Positions 1 to 9,451 of a stretch of DNA of 64,000 bases are shown piece by piece. The notes below the pieces were generated by a model. It searched no databases. It saw nothing but the letters and a program-made list of their open reading frames with translations, and was not told the origin of the DNA. Source of the stretch: Flectonema sp. DT1601 (lineage: Eukaryota > Euglenozoa > Diplonemea > Diplonemida > Diplonemidae); the NCBI GenBank assembly GCA_964019425.1, contig OZ025785.1:209501-273500 (forward strand), written 5' to 3'. How positions within the stretch are numbered: the first letter of the stretch is position 1; the number at the start of each line of letters is the position of its first letter. A program made the position numbers and the translations under genes.

Positions 1-581
1 TCATTTAATACTAATTGATCTTTAATCAAGCAATTGATGACCGGTTCATAGGTATCGATGCACTTCGTGGTAGTTTCCAATTGGAACTTTTCATCATCTG
101 TTAAGATATCATTAAAATTAAAATTAATATCAATCTTCTTCTTCCAATTATGTTTCCCTGCCAATGAATTATATTCCTCCTTAAAGGTCAGTAATTTACT
201 ATTACTTTCGAGTAATGCCGCCTCCCCCTCCTCCAAAGATTTAACACACTCGTAATAATCTTTATTATTATTCAATTCGCTGCATGGGATGGAAGTAAAC
301 ATCGTTTGGTCTTTTTCCAGCTTCGTCTTCTTCTCATCGATCTGTTTCTTACATACCAGGAGACATCCTAACGTTACTTTATTAGCTTCAGCCTGACTTG
401 TCTCAGATCCGTTATTTATTAACTCTACAATGTCCTCAATAGTTTCGTGTTTTTCATTACCTTCGGATGATTGTTTTTTAATTACTCCGTTGATTTCATC
501 AATTGCCTTCTGTAGTTTATTAATTTCCTTTTTGATAAAGGATTCCCTCTCAGAAGATGTTTCAGGCAAGACTCCAGACAT
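1..581 (-). CDS. Crinkler/RHS-type NTPase gene, N-terminal part only
   Basis: The first 193 codons of a minus-strand gene whose remainder lies left of the window. The start ATG is at 581 and the frame is open to base 1. The encoded segment matches the N-terminus of the gene at 9452-12727 base for base where I compared it (period 12,146). It is a charged, Lys/Glu-rich coiled-coil region with two conserved Cys-containing stretches (LGCLLVCKKQ and PCSELN) that recur in most paralogs of the array. No NTPase part is visible here. It shows that the array continues beyond the window. Function is inferred only from the full paralogs. Confidence 0.7.
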   Translation of the reverse strand, partial: MSGVLPETSSERESFIKKEINKLQKAIDEINGVIKKQSSEGNEKHETIEDIVELINNGSETSQAEANKVTLGCLLVCKKQIDEKKTKLEKDQTMFTSIPCSELNNNKDYYECVKSLEEGEAALLESNSKLLTFKEEYNSLAGKHNWKKKIDINFNFNDILTDDEKFQLETTTKCIDTYEPVINCLIKDQLVLN

Positions 582-1140
582 TGTTATATTTTATTAGGTT
601 ACTTGTTATTGTAATCAAACTTCGAGGAATTCTTAAATTGCATAAAAACTGAAACACCGTTTTATCAACTCCGAGTTGCTTAAGTGAGAACAGTTGGTGA
701 GTTCACTCTCACAACCCTTCAGGTTACTTTCTTTCATTTGTCCCTGATGAAGATTTTAGACAGAGTGGGTATTGCTGAAAGATAAGTGTAATAATAATAT
801 TAATGTATTCATAGGAAACTCACTCACTCAACTCACCCTCCTCTTCTTCCACTTCTCTTACCGATCCTTTATTGTTACTGAAGAAATGTGAAGATTTAAT
901 TAATCGTTTTTTGAGTCGAATATAATTTTTAATTAACTCTCAATTCTGAGAGCTACCTGAAAGTTAGTCAACTCGATTTCATTATAATTAGTTGGCAGTG
1001 TTTTCACAAAACGAGTATTCATTTGGTACACAAAAGGTTTGTTAATGTTATTTTAGATATCTGATGTATTTATTGCAAGACATCAATTAAATAAAAAAGT
1101 TAGGTTCTCAGGATAAAAAGGTCAGGCTTTGAATTCCAAA
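582..1140 (-). promoter_or_regulatory. Conserved 5' flank of the NTPase array genes
   Basis: About 550 bp upstream of the start codon is strongly conserved at all five array genes (582-1140, 6659-7200, 12728-13290, 18805-19350, 26092-26500), well beyond what is needed for a short 5' UTR. It includes a common stretch just upstream of the ATG and a block around TCAACTCCGAGTTGC that contains a short inverted repeat. This is where a promoter should lie, but I cannot point to a convincing TATA box or initiator, so the regulatory role is inferred from position and conservation. The conservation could also simply reflect recent duplication. Confidence 0.35.
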
Positions 1141-1451
1141 ATTGGAGGCGAATATGCCGAGAGAGAGAGAGAAAGAGAAAAAAACTCTCTCACACACAAA
1201 AGCCTTGCAAAACTACTAATTCATGTGGGTCATAATTTTATTATTTGATATATAGGTAGTTTGTTAAAAAAAGGAGAGTTTGAGGTTTTTTTTTTAATAT
1301 TGTATCAAAAAAAGTTAACTAAAAAATAAAACTATTAGTTATGATACACGTTGACTAAAGGTAATGTTAGTATCGGTAAACACTCTGCATGTGACGTAAA
1401 GACTTCACACTATAATTATAATGCAAGGTCCCTACGTTAAAGGAGGAGGGG

Positions 1452-1757
1452 GGATGTATGTTCGATTTTGTAAAAATTACAACTGTGTTGTATCATAAAA
1501 ACATAAAGATAATTTAACATTAGTTTTAAATACAGTGACTAAGGGTGATGCGCAACTTAGCATATTAAAGTAACTATAGGTTTCGAGAGTAATCCATATA
1601 CCTCTTACCTCTATTCTCTCTCATCAGTATGGTGTAGAAGTAAGTCAGTCAAATGTTGAGACTGAGTCATTCCAGTTTGCAGGACTGGAATGTAGTTACT
1701 TTAAGTTTCACGTTCATAATAAAAAAAACATATTATTTACTGTTACTAGTTCGTGAA
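1452..1757. repeat. Dispersed ~300-bp structured repeat, copy 1
   Basis: A stretch of about 300 bp that replaces different sequence in the alternate unit (around 7530-7620) and recurs at 13598-13903 and, diverged, at 39020-39330. It contains a 12-bp outer stem (1565-1576 with 1693-1704) enclosing a terminal hairpin at 1668-1692 with 9-bp arms and a 7-nt loop. The arms keep pairing in the diverged copy through paired changes. It may be a small nonautonomous mobile element or a structured RNA gene. No A/B-box or coding potential was recognised. Confidence 0.6.
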
Positions 1758-2880
1758 AAGGAAGGGGGTTGAGGAATATCAAAAGAAATTTATAAAAAAA
1801 AAACCCATTCACCCTCTACAACAATAATCTACTAAAGATAAATTGATTATAATGATGTTTTGTTAGATATGTAAAGGATGTTAACGGCTACTGGTCGATG
1901 TTGAAAAAGGTAAGAAAAAGGAGATCAAATTAAAATAATTCAAAAGCAGAAGAAGAGAAGAGAAGGAAATCATCACAAGACAATCAGTTAAAATTAACTG
2001 GGGTTGGTATTTATTTTTTTTTAAAAAAAACTGATCGTTGTTGTACAACATTACAAAACTTCCCTCCTCCACAGTACTTCCACGTCCATTGAAAACATGT
2101 GGACAGGAGCAGGGAGTTCGGATGGCCTTCAGTCTTTCAGTGTCGGAGTATTCAACATTCGAAATAAAATATTTAAAAAAAACAAAAAAACTAAAATAAA
2201 AAACACACACTCAATTATTTGGTAATCAGCAAAATACTGAAAATAAATACCACCGCTGACCAGCTTCAAAGGGTACCAAAAATCCCACAGGTACGGACTT
2301 GATGGGAAAAAACTCCCCTCACCAGTCAGTAACTTGTATCGTATGTTTTCGTATCTTTGCTCACATTAGTTTGGTACACAAAAGGTTTCTAAAACTCTGT
2401 TGTGTATTCGCAAGAATGGTTAGGGAAGGAAATAAAAAAATTTTCAAAAAAAAAAAAAAAATTGAACTTCAAGAATTCGCACAAAGAGGATTATTTCATT
2501 AGTTCACTCAAAGAAAGATGAAATAAACAAAACCCCCACGACAAAGGATAGGACGGAGTTCAGTCATATTTACTTCCAAATCATTCACACTTAACTTTTG
2601 GAGTTATCTCGGGGAGAGGGAAAAACAACTAAAGCAACGGGCAAGGTTGTGGGTGTTTTCTGTTTACACTTTCTTCTATTCGTAGTATTTTTTATTCTTT
2701 TTTTTTTTTTCATTTCACACTCAAAATTGAAATCCCTCGAGTTGACATAATTTGTGTCACAAATTCGACGGGACATTATTATCATCGCAGTGAGACGACT
2801 GTTTTTACTTCACAACAATCTTTTGAATGAGCAAGTAGAAATGATTTGAGATCCAGAGGAGGGATGTCTTCAGACGAGTA
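1758..2880. other. Intergenic spacer, no gene recognised
   Basis: Spacer between array genes, AT-rich with poly-A/T runs. Short open frames here are near-identical in the sister spacers at 7620-8690, 13904-15030 and 19770-20840, but they are low-complexity, change with homopolymer length and match no family I know, so I do not call them genes. At 2840-2932 a short remnant of the protease-like module (see 8700-9330) survives immediately downstream of the next gene. Confidence 0.5.
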
Positions 2881-2932
2881 CATCACAGCGTGATATTCGT
2901 AGTCTTTCAGTGAGTACTTAACAAGAATGCCA

Positions 2933-5900
2933 TTATAATCCGTTATAATCCTTATGCAGGTGGGGATACACTTTTTTTACAGGAGAGTATTCGGTTTTTC
3001 CTTTTACAGTTACTTTTAATTTCGCACAATTAAGTTTCAAGGGACCGAATCTAGAAGTGCTCTCGACGAGTGCTGTTCCTGTGAAGTGCACACAGCCAAT
3101 GGGTTTATGTCCTATTCCTCCTTCCCCCCAGCTGCTTATGTCTTCATGTTCATAAAAAGTTGTGTTAAAAACGACGAAATATTGGATCCCTTTCCTTTTA
3201 AGAAACTCGACACACGGCGATTTGAGGATGTTATCTTTTGCTGCTGACCAGTAGTCAGTGGTAGACACAAATTTGTCCTGCATAAGAGCCACCAATAGAT
3301 CATCCCCACAGTAAAACGGAACAATACGTTCTACTCCCTTTTCGTTTTGCTTCTCTGATGCGACAGTGTAACCATCCTTCAAGTAGTTTAGAATCTTCTT
3401 GTCGTGCTTCCCATTATAACCTTTGTTTTTCTGCCTAGTTTTAGAGCTATTTTCCGTCTCAGTTTTAGAGCTATCCACATCTTCTGATTGTCCCAGATTT
3501 TCGGCAAACTTCACTAACGATGTCTTCTCGGACTCCGGTATTATTATTTTGAGTTTTTCCTTTTCAAATTTCTCATCAGAAAACATTGCCCCTGCAAAAA
3601 AGTCCTTCACTGTAACTACCTCTTTATTAACTAAAAGAATCTTTCTAATACACTCAAAGTTCATTGTTACGGTTTCCATGTTCTTCTCTTGTCCTGGAAC
3701 ACATAAGACGTCACCCTCGTAAGCATCTCGTAGATGATTCTTTAGTAACTTAATGAGATTATTATTACCATTGATGTCATCATTGTTGTCATCATTAGCC
3801 CACAGTCTTAACAACTGAGGTACCAAATACTGTAGGCCGTCTGCATCCTGAATTAATCCCTTCTCCTTCCAAAGTTCTAAATCATCACCCGACACGCTAC
3901 CAGTGAACCAACGACATACATTCTCATAATTGAGGAAGTTATTTATTATATTTAACTTTACTCTCGAGTATGACTCCTTAATCTTATAACTAAAAACACT
4001 CTCAGAATCATTCGTGTCGAGTAATGAGAGGAGTCCCGGGTTACCTCCACACGACAGAAATGATTGCCAAAGAGACTTCGATTCACGAATGACTTTCATC
4101 TTTTTTTTCATCTCTGCATTCATCTTTTTATTGATCTCTTTAATCTCTTTATTCATCTTTTTTTTCATCTTTTTATTGATCTCTTTAATCTTCTTATTCA
4201 TCTCTTCATTCATCTCTTTAATCTTTTCTTTCATCTCTTTATTCATCTTTTCTTTCATCTTTTTATTCATCCCTTCAATCTCTTCCTTCGTCTTTTCTTT
4301 CATCTCTTTAATCTTTTCTTTCATCTTTTTATTCATCCCTTCAATCTCTTCCTTCGTCTTTTCCTTCATCTCTTTAATCTTTTCTTTCATCTCTTTATTC
4401 ATCTTTTCATCAGCAATCGCAAGGATCGAATTTTCCGGACTGAGATTGTACAACGGAATACTTGAGATGGATCTGATGGATCCGTCTGTCGTCAAATAGT
4501 CAGAATCGAGTCCTGTGAAGACGAACATGACACGCTTGTTGGAGTTCTTCCTTGAGTCATCTTGAATGGTCATGAGTGCAGAGATAAGGGACCGCACATT
4601 TCCTATCTGTTTATCATCGTGTGGGATGAGATCATCGACGAAGATGATCATACCTTTACATTCCTTACATTCCTTGAGATCGAATATCTGTTCTATAATA
4701 TCTTTCAGGGGAGGTGGAGACTGAGCTGTTTCGTCACTTATCCCATTGGAAGACAGCAGTTGGGTAGTAAAGTGTTCGATATGTTCATCTTCCTTATCAG
4801 TAGACAGTTTGACTGGATCAGAATAAGTGACGACAACAGAAATGAATTCTTCTTCATTAACCTCAGCTGACATGTTTTTAATGAATGTTGTCTTCCCAGC
4901 CCCAGGGATACCAATCGCTGCCAGGGGTTTGAATCCGCCGCTCAATCCTCCCTCTTCATTTTTATTTAAAAACTCTTTAAGCATGTTCTCATCGTTTCCA
5001 AAGAATGCCTTTTTATATTTATTAAATACTTCGATGCTCTTTTCACGCCCAAGAAATGGTTTAAATAGTTCACTTACCCATCTGAGAGAATTTAACTTTT
5101 GTTTGTGACCCTTGATTTTAGTTTTTAACCTCTCGGTCTTTTCTTCTAATTTGATGCAGTTTTTTAAGTCAGTGATATTTTCTGTTAATTTACCAACATT
5201 TATTTTTAGATGTCGGTTGTTTTTTAATTCTTTGATGTGTGCTATAATTCGGATGGTATCATTAATTAATATCCACATGCTCATTGGTAATTCCTTCTCT
5301 TCTATTGTTCTGATGCACCCGATGATTTCATTTGATAATTCCTTGTTGATTCTAGATTGATTATTTAAGTACGATTCACAGGTAGCGATGCTTTCGATGG
5401 TACTTTCCAATAATTCGTCGATCTCAAAGTCCTCCTTATTTATTAATTTGCAGATGTAATCTTCTATTTTCTTGACGATTTCTGTGGGTTTAATAGAACT
5501 TTTTCCTAACCAGCCGATGATCCTTTCTAAACTTTCGATTTTACCTTTGACCTTTAAGCTCTCTTCTAAGTCCTTAATGTTTGCTTTTACTTCTTCAATT
5601 TTTGCTTCCCTAGAATCGCCTTCTAATCCTTTGATGTCCATTAAAATATTCCCAAATATCTCGTAGCTCATTGGTAATTCCACGGGGCTATTTCTTATTT
5701 CTTCGATGCACTTGTCCAATTTAGGAATGATTTCATTTGGTAGTGATAGATCCTTCCAGTCATTGGGGAGGTCTTCGAGGATCTTTTCAAAAGTCTCGTT
5801 ATTTCCTTTTCCGAAATTTTCTTTGATTCTTAAGCTCTCTTCTAAGCCCTTAATGTTTTCTTCCAATTCTTTTATTTCTGCTTCCCCAAGATCGCCTTCT

Positions 5901-6658
5901 TTCATTAAAAGCAGGATGATCTTCCTAAACTTCTCGTCGATATTTGGTAATTCCACGGGGCTGTTTTCTATTTCTTCGATGCACTTGTTCAATGTAGGAA
6001 TGATTTTCCTAAATATTAAGTGATCCTTGAAGTCATTGATGTACTGTTTAAGATTATTATTAGGGATGTCATTCTCTTTTTCCAATTCACTGATGACATT
6101 TTGAAAAGACTTGTTCCTTTTCAAGTCCTGGATGCTCTTTCTTGACTCCTCGATGATGTTAACCTTTTCATCATCATTAAAATTAATATCAATCTTCATC
6201 CATTGAAGATCTCTTATCACCGCTGGAATATAGTTATGCTTAAAGTCCAGTAATTTTTTATCACGATTACTTTTGAGTAACTCCACCTCCCCCTCCTCCA
6301 AAGATTTAACACATGCATAATAACCTTCATTATCATTCAATTCGCTGCATGGGATGGAAGTAAACTTCTTCTGGTCTTCTTCCAGCTTCTTCTTCTTCTC
6401 ATCGATCTGTTTCTTACATACCAGGAGACATCCTAACGTTACTTTATTAAACTTCTTATCCTTATCAGCCTGAATTGTCGCAGATTCGTTACTTATTAAC
6501 TCTACAATGTCCTCAATAGTTTTATGTTCTTCATTACCTTCGGATGATTGTTTTTCAATTACTCCGTTGATTTCATTAATTGCCTTCTGTAGTTTATTAA
6601 TTTCCTGTTCGATAAAGGATTCCTTCCCAGAAGATGTTTCAGGCGAGACTCCAGACAT
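2933..6658 (-). CDS. Crinkler/RHS-type coiled-coil NTPase, 1241 aa
   Basis: Residues 1-530 are almost entirely Lys/Glu/Ile-rich coiled coil with imperfect internal repeats (the pattern NSPVELP recurs about every 125 residues). The NTPase follows: FLGRE at 535-539, Walker A GIPGAGKTT at 583-591 with K589, the beta-strand VVVTYSDP, Walker B IIFVDD at 671-676, a sensor-like strand VMFVFTGLDSDY, then GGNP at 871-874. The strand order and the VTYS and GG-P signatures resemble the P-loop domain of Crinkler/RHS proteins. The C-terminal ~150 residues contain VPF...DDLLVALMQDKF (about 1113-1130), which resembles the D...Q-x-K core of the PD-(D/E)XK nucleases common in that family; this is a motif-level inference. 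A 101-residue Lys/Glu/Met-rich insert (753-853) sits inside the NTPase region. The ATG lies in a start context shared by all paralogs. Subcellular site is unknown; no signal peptide is seen. Confidence 0.7.
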   Translation of the reverse strand: MSGVSPETSSGKESFIEQEINKLQKAINEINGVIEKQSSEGNEEHKTIEDIVELISNESATIQADKDKKFNKVTLGCLLVCKKQIDEKKKKLEEDQKKFTSIPCSELNDNEGYYACVKSLEEGEVELLKSNRDKKLLDFKHNYIPAVIRDLQWMKIDINFNDDEKVNIIEESRKSIQDLKRNKSFQNVISELEKENDIPNNNLKQYINDFKDHLIFRKIIPTLNKCIEEIENSPVELPNIDEKFRKIILLLMKEGDLGEAEIKELEENIKGLEESLRIKENFGKGNNETFEKILEDLPNDWKDLSLPNEIIPKLDKCIEEIRNSPVELPMSYEIFGNILMDIKGLEGDSREAKIEEVKANIKDLEESLKVKGKIESLERIIGWLGKSSIKPTEIVKKIEDYICKLINKEDFEIDELLESTIESIATCESYLNNQSRINKELSNEIIGCIRTIEEKELPMSMWILINDTIRIIAHIKELKNNRHLKINVGKLTENITDLKNCIKLEEKTERLKTKIKGHKQKLNSLRWVSELFKPFLGREKSIEVFNKYKKAFFGNDENMLKEFLNKNEEGGLSGGFKPLAAIGIPGAGKTTFIKNMSAEVNEEEFISVVVTYSDPVKLSTDKEDEHIEHFTTQLLSSNGISDETAQSPPPLKDIIEQIFDLKECKECKGMIIFVDDLIPHDDKQIGNVRSLISALMTIQDDSRKNSNKRVMFVFTGLDSDYLTTDGSIRSISSIPLYNLSPENSILAIADEKMNKEMKEKIKEMKEKTKEEIEGMNKKMKEKIKEMKEKTKEEIEGMNKKMKEKMNKEMKEKIKEMNEEMNKKIKEINKKMKKKMNKEIKEINKKMNAEMKKKMKVIRESKSLWQSFLSCGGNPGLLSLLDTNDSESVFSYKIKESYSRVKLNIINNFLNYENVCRWFTGSVSGDDLELWKEKGLIQDADGLQYLVPQLLRLWANDDNNDDINGNNNLIKLLKNHLRDAYEGDVLCVPGQEKNMETVTMNFECIRKILLVNKEVVTVKDFFAGAMFSDEKFEKEKLKIIIPESEKTSLVKFAENLGQSEDVDSSKTETENSSKTRQKNKGYNGKHDKKILNYLKDGYTVASEKQNEKGVERIVPFYCGDDLLVALMQDKFVSTTDYWSAAKDNILKSPCVEFLKRKGIQYFVVFNTTFYEHEDISSWGEGGIGHKPIGCVHFTGTALVESTSRFGPLKLNCAKLKVTVKGKTEYSPVKKVYPHLHKDYNGL
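4098..4402 (-). repeat. In-frame minisatellite inside the NTPase gene
   Basis: A 303-bp in-frame repeat tract encoding runs of KEKIKEMKEK / KEEIEGMNKK with a clear 66-bp duplication (22 residues twice) and shorter 33-bp periodicity. It is absent from the paralogs at 9452-12727 and 21598-26091, where the flanking residues EKM and KVIRES are directly joined. The product would be a long, highly charged helix of about 101 residues, probably projecting from the NTPase fold. The identical tract recurs at 16244-16548 in the duplicated copy. The reverse strand also reads open, but as a Phe/Ile-rich shadow. Confidence 0.85.
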
Positions 6659-8303
6659 TGTTATATTTTATTAGGTTACTTGTTATTAATCAAACTTTGA
6701 GGAATTCTTAAATTGCATAAAAACTGAAACACCGTTTTATCAACTCCGAGTTGCTTAAGTGAGAACAGTTGGTGCGTTCACTCTCACAACCCTTCAGGTT
6801 ACTTTCTTTCATTTGTCCCTGATGAAGATTTTAGACAGAGTGGGTATTGCTGAAAGATAAGTGTAATAATAATATTATTGTATTCATAGGAAACTCACTC
6901 ACTCAACTCACCCTCCTCCTCTTCCACTTCTCTTACCGATCCTTTATTGTTACTGAAGAAATGTGAAGATTTAATTAATCGTTTTTTGAGTCGAATATAA
7001 TTTTTAATTAACTCTCAATTCTGAGAGCTACCTGAAAGTTAGTCAACTTGATTTCATTATAATTAGTTGGCAGTGTTTTCACAAAACGAGTATTCATTTG
7101 GTACACAAAAGGTTTGTTAATGTTATTTTAGATATCTGATGTATTTATTGCAAGACATCAATTAAATAAAAAAGTTAGGTTCTCAGGATAAAAAGGTCAG
7201 GCTTTGAATTCCAAAATTGGAGGCGAATATGCCGAGAGAGAGAGAAAGAGAAAAAAAACTCTCTCACACACAAAAGCCTTGCAAAACTACTAATTCATGT
7301 GGGTCATAATTTTATTATTTGATATATAGGTAGTTTGTTAAAAAAAGGAGAGTTTGAGGTTTTTTTTTTTTAATATTGTATCAAAAAAAGTTAACTAAAA
7401 AATAAAACTATTAGTTATGATACACGTTGACTAAAGGTAATGTTAGTATCGGTAAACACTCTGCATGTGACGTAAAGACTTCACACTATAATTATAATGC
7501 AAGGTCCCTACGTTAAAGGAGGAGGGGGAACTTGGTAATTTGATACGATACGAAAAGATTTATCTGGGAAGAATACTGCAGGTCTTTGTACAAAAGAATA
7601 AAAGTACTGTCACCATGAAACAGGAGGGGGGGTTGAGGAATATCAAAAAGAATTATTCAAAAAAAAACCCATTCACCCTCTACAACAATAATCTACTAAA
7701 GATAAATTGATTATAATGATGTTTTGTTAGATATGTAAAGGATGTTAACGGCTACTGGTCGATGTTGAAAAAAGTAAGAAAAAGGAGATCAAATTAAAAT
7801 AATTCAAAAGAAGAAGAAGAGAAGAGAAGAAAATCATCAAAAGACAATCAGTTAAAATTAACTGGGGTTGGTATTTATTTTTTTTAAAAAAAACTGATCG
7901 TTGTTGTACAACATTACAAAACTTCCTTCCTCCACAGTACTTCCACGTCCATTGAAAACATGTGGACAGGAGCAGGGAGTTCGGATGGCCTTCAGTCTTT
8001 CAGTGTCGGGGTATTCAACATTCGAAATAAAATATTTAAAAAAAACAAAAAAACTAAAATAAAAAACACTCAATTATTTGGTAATCAGCAAAATACTGAA
8101 AACAAATACCACCGCTGACCAGCTTCAAAGGGTGCCAAAAATCCCACAGGTACGGACTTGATGGGAAAAAACTCCCCTCACCAGTCAGTAACTTGTATCG
8201 CATGTTTTCGTATCTTTGCTCACATTAGTTTGGTACACAAAAGGTTTCTAAAACTCTGTTGTGTATTCGCAAGAATGGTTAGGGAAGGAAATAAAAAGTT
8301 TTT

Positions 8304-8342
<39 letters not shown>

Positions 8343-8699
8343 ACTTCAAGAATTCGCACAAAGAGGATTATTTCATTAGTTCACTCAAAGAAAGGTGAAA
8401 TAAACAAAACCCCCACGACAAAGGATTGGACGGAGTTCAGTCATATTTACTTCCAAATCATTCACACTGAGCTTTTGGGGTTATCTCGGGGAGAGGGAAA
8501 AACAACTAAAGCAACGGGCAAGGTTGTGGGTGTTTTCTGTTTACACTTTCTTCTATTCGTAGTATTTTTTATTCCTTTTTTTTTTCATTTCACACTCAAA
8601 ATTGAAATCCCTCGAGTTGACATAATTTGTGTCACCAATTCGACGGGACATTATTATCATCGCAGTGAGACGACTGTTTTTACTTCACAACAATCTTTT
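6659..8699. other. Intergenic spacer of the NTPase array
   Basis: Starts with the conserved 5' flank (6659-7200), followed by AT-rich spacer homologous to 1140-2830 except that the ~300-bp structured repeat is replaced at about 7530-7620 by unrelated sequence. Contains a poly-A run of about 35 bases near 8304-8338. No gene is recognised. Confidence 0.5.
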
Positions 8700-9330
8700 T
8701 AATGAACAGGTAGAAATGATTTGAGATCCAGAGGAGGGATGTCTTCAGACGAGTACATCACAGCGTGATATTCGTAGCCTACCAGAAGGGAATCGCGAAG
8801 TAGTAGTCTTTCAGTGAGTAGTCACCAAGAATGTCATTTATTGTGTTATAATTGGATATGTCTTTGACAGGATCGTAACCTTCATATTCCTCATCACTTC
8901 CAATAAAGAGAAAATAATGTGTACGTGGTGCTCTAAGTGAAACTATAAGAAATGGTATACGCTTGTTTGAGACCTCTTGTTCTATAACGTCTAGTTCGTC
9001 AATAGTTACATGTGTAGACCTGAAGGACAGGTAGATTCCTAATTGATTCATAAATGACATGTTGATGGAACCATCCATCTTCTTCGAATTTGAACATCTT
9101 TAAAAACTTCTATTTCCTTCAAACCATCCGTGTTAAGTACAGTCTGATAGCGTTGACGTTGAATTAGAAACATTTTTGATATCTCAATTCTCTTCCTCCC
9201 CTCAAGATGGTCAGCTATAAAGTTAATAACAGCCCATCCACACTCACCTCCACTTAGACCTTTACCTGAAGTTTTATGAAGAGTTGTTGGGAATCGGTTA
9301 TCTGATGCTAATCTGATCTATTTCTGTTAT
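8700..9330 (-). pseudogene. Fossil of the GECGW/THY protease-like module
   Basis: Translated on the minus strand, the stretch shows GECGWAVINFIADHL at about 9210-9260, then a ~100-residue spacer, RIPFLIVSLRAPRTHYFLFIG at about 8900-8970, and a tail with AVMYSSEDIPP near 8730-8760, spread over several frames, so it looks broken in about three places. The same series of motifs occurs at 50440-51000 and, for the first part, at the end of the reverse-transcriptase-bearing ORF at 31605-32650. A conserved Cys followed about 100 residues later by a conserved His suggests a papain-/OTU-like cysteine peptidase, which is inference. It lies just downstream of the 1091-residue NTPase gene. Confidence 0.55.
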
Positions 9331-9451
9331 GATTAGAGAGACCATTATGAGAACCAACTGAAATCGGATTAGTCTTCAGAAAAGGATACTTTTTAGTGTT
9401 TTGTCCATCAGAACCATTACACGGAATTGTATTCAGAGAGGGATTGTCTTG

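Noticed and set aside
740-790. CTGATGA followed about 26 nt later by GAAA, hammerhead-ribozyme-like, in the flank of each array gene
   Set aside because: The intervening sequence does not form a proper stem II and no stem I/III partners were found. The CTGATGA repeats at 27100-27330 also lack the GAAA box and stems.
1881-2210. Small minus-strand frame near-identical in all spacer copies
   Set aside because: Low-complexity ends, length changes with homopolymer runs, and conservation is explained by recent duplication; no domain is recognisable.
4014-4499. Plus-strand open frames rich in Phe, Ile, Leu and His opposite the NTPase genes (also 16160-16645)
   Set aside because: These are antisense shadows of the Lys/Glu/Met minisatellite and other coding sequence; the minus strand carries the conserved domains.
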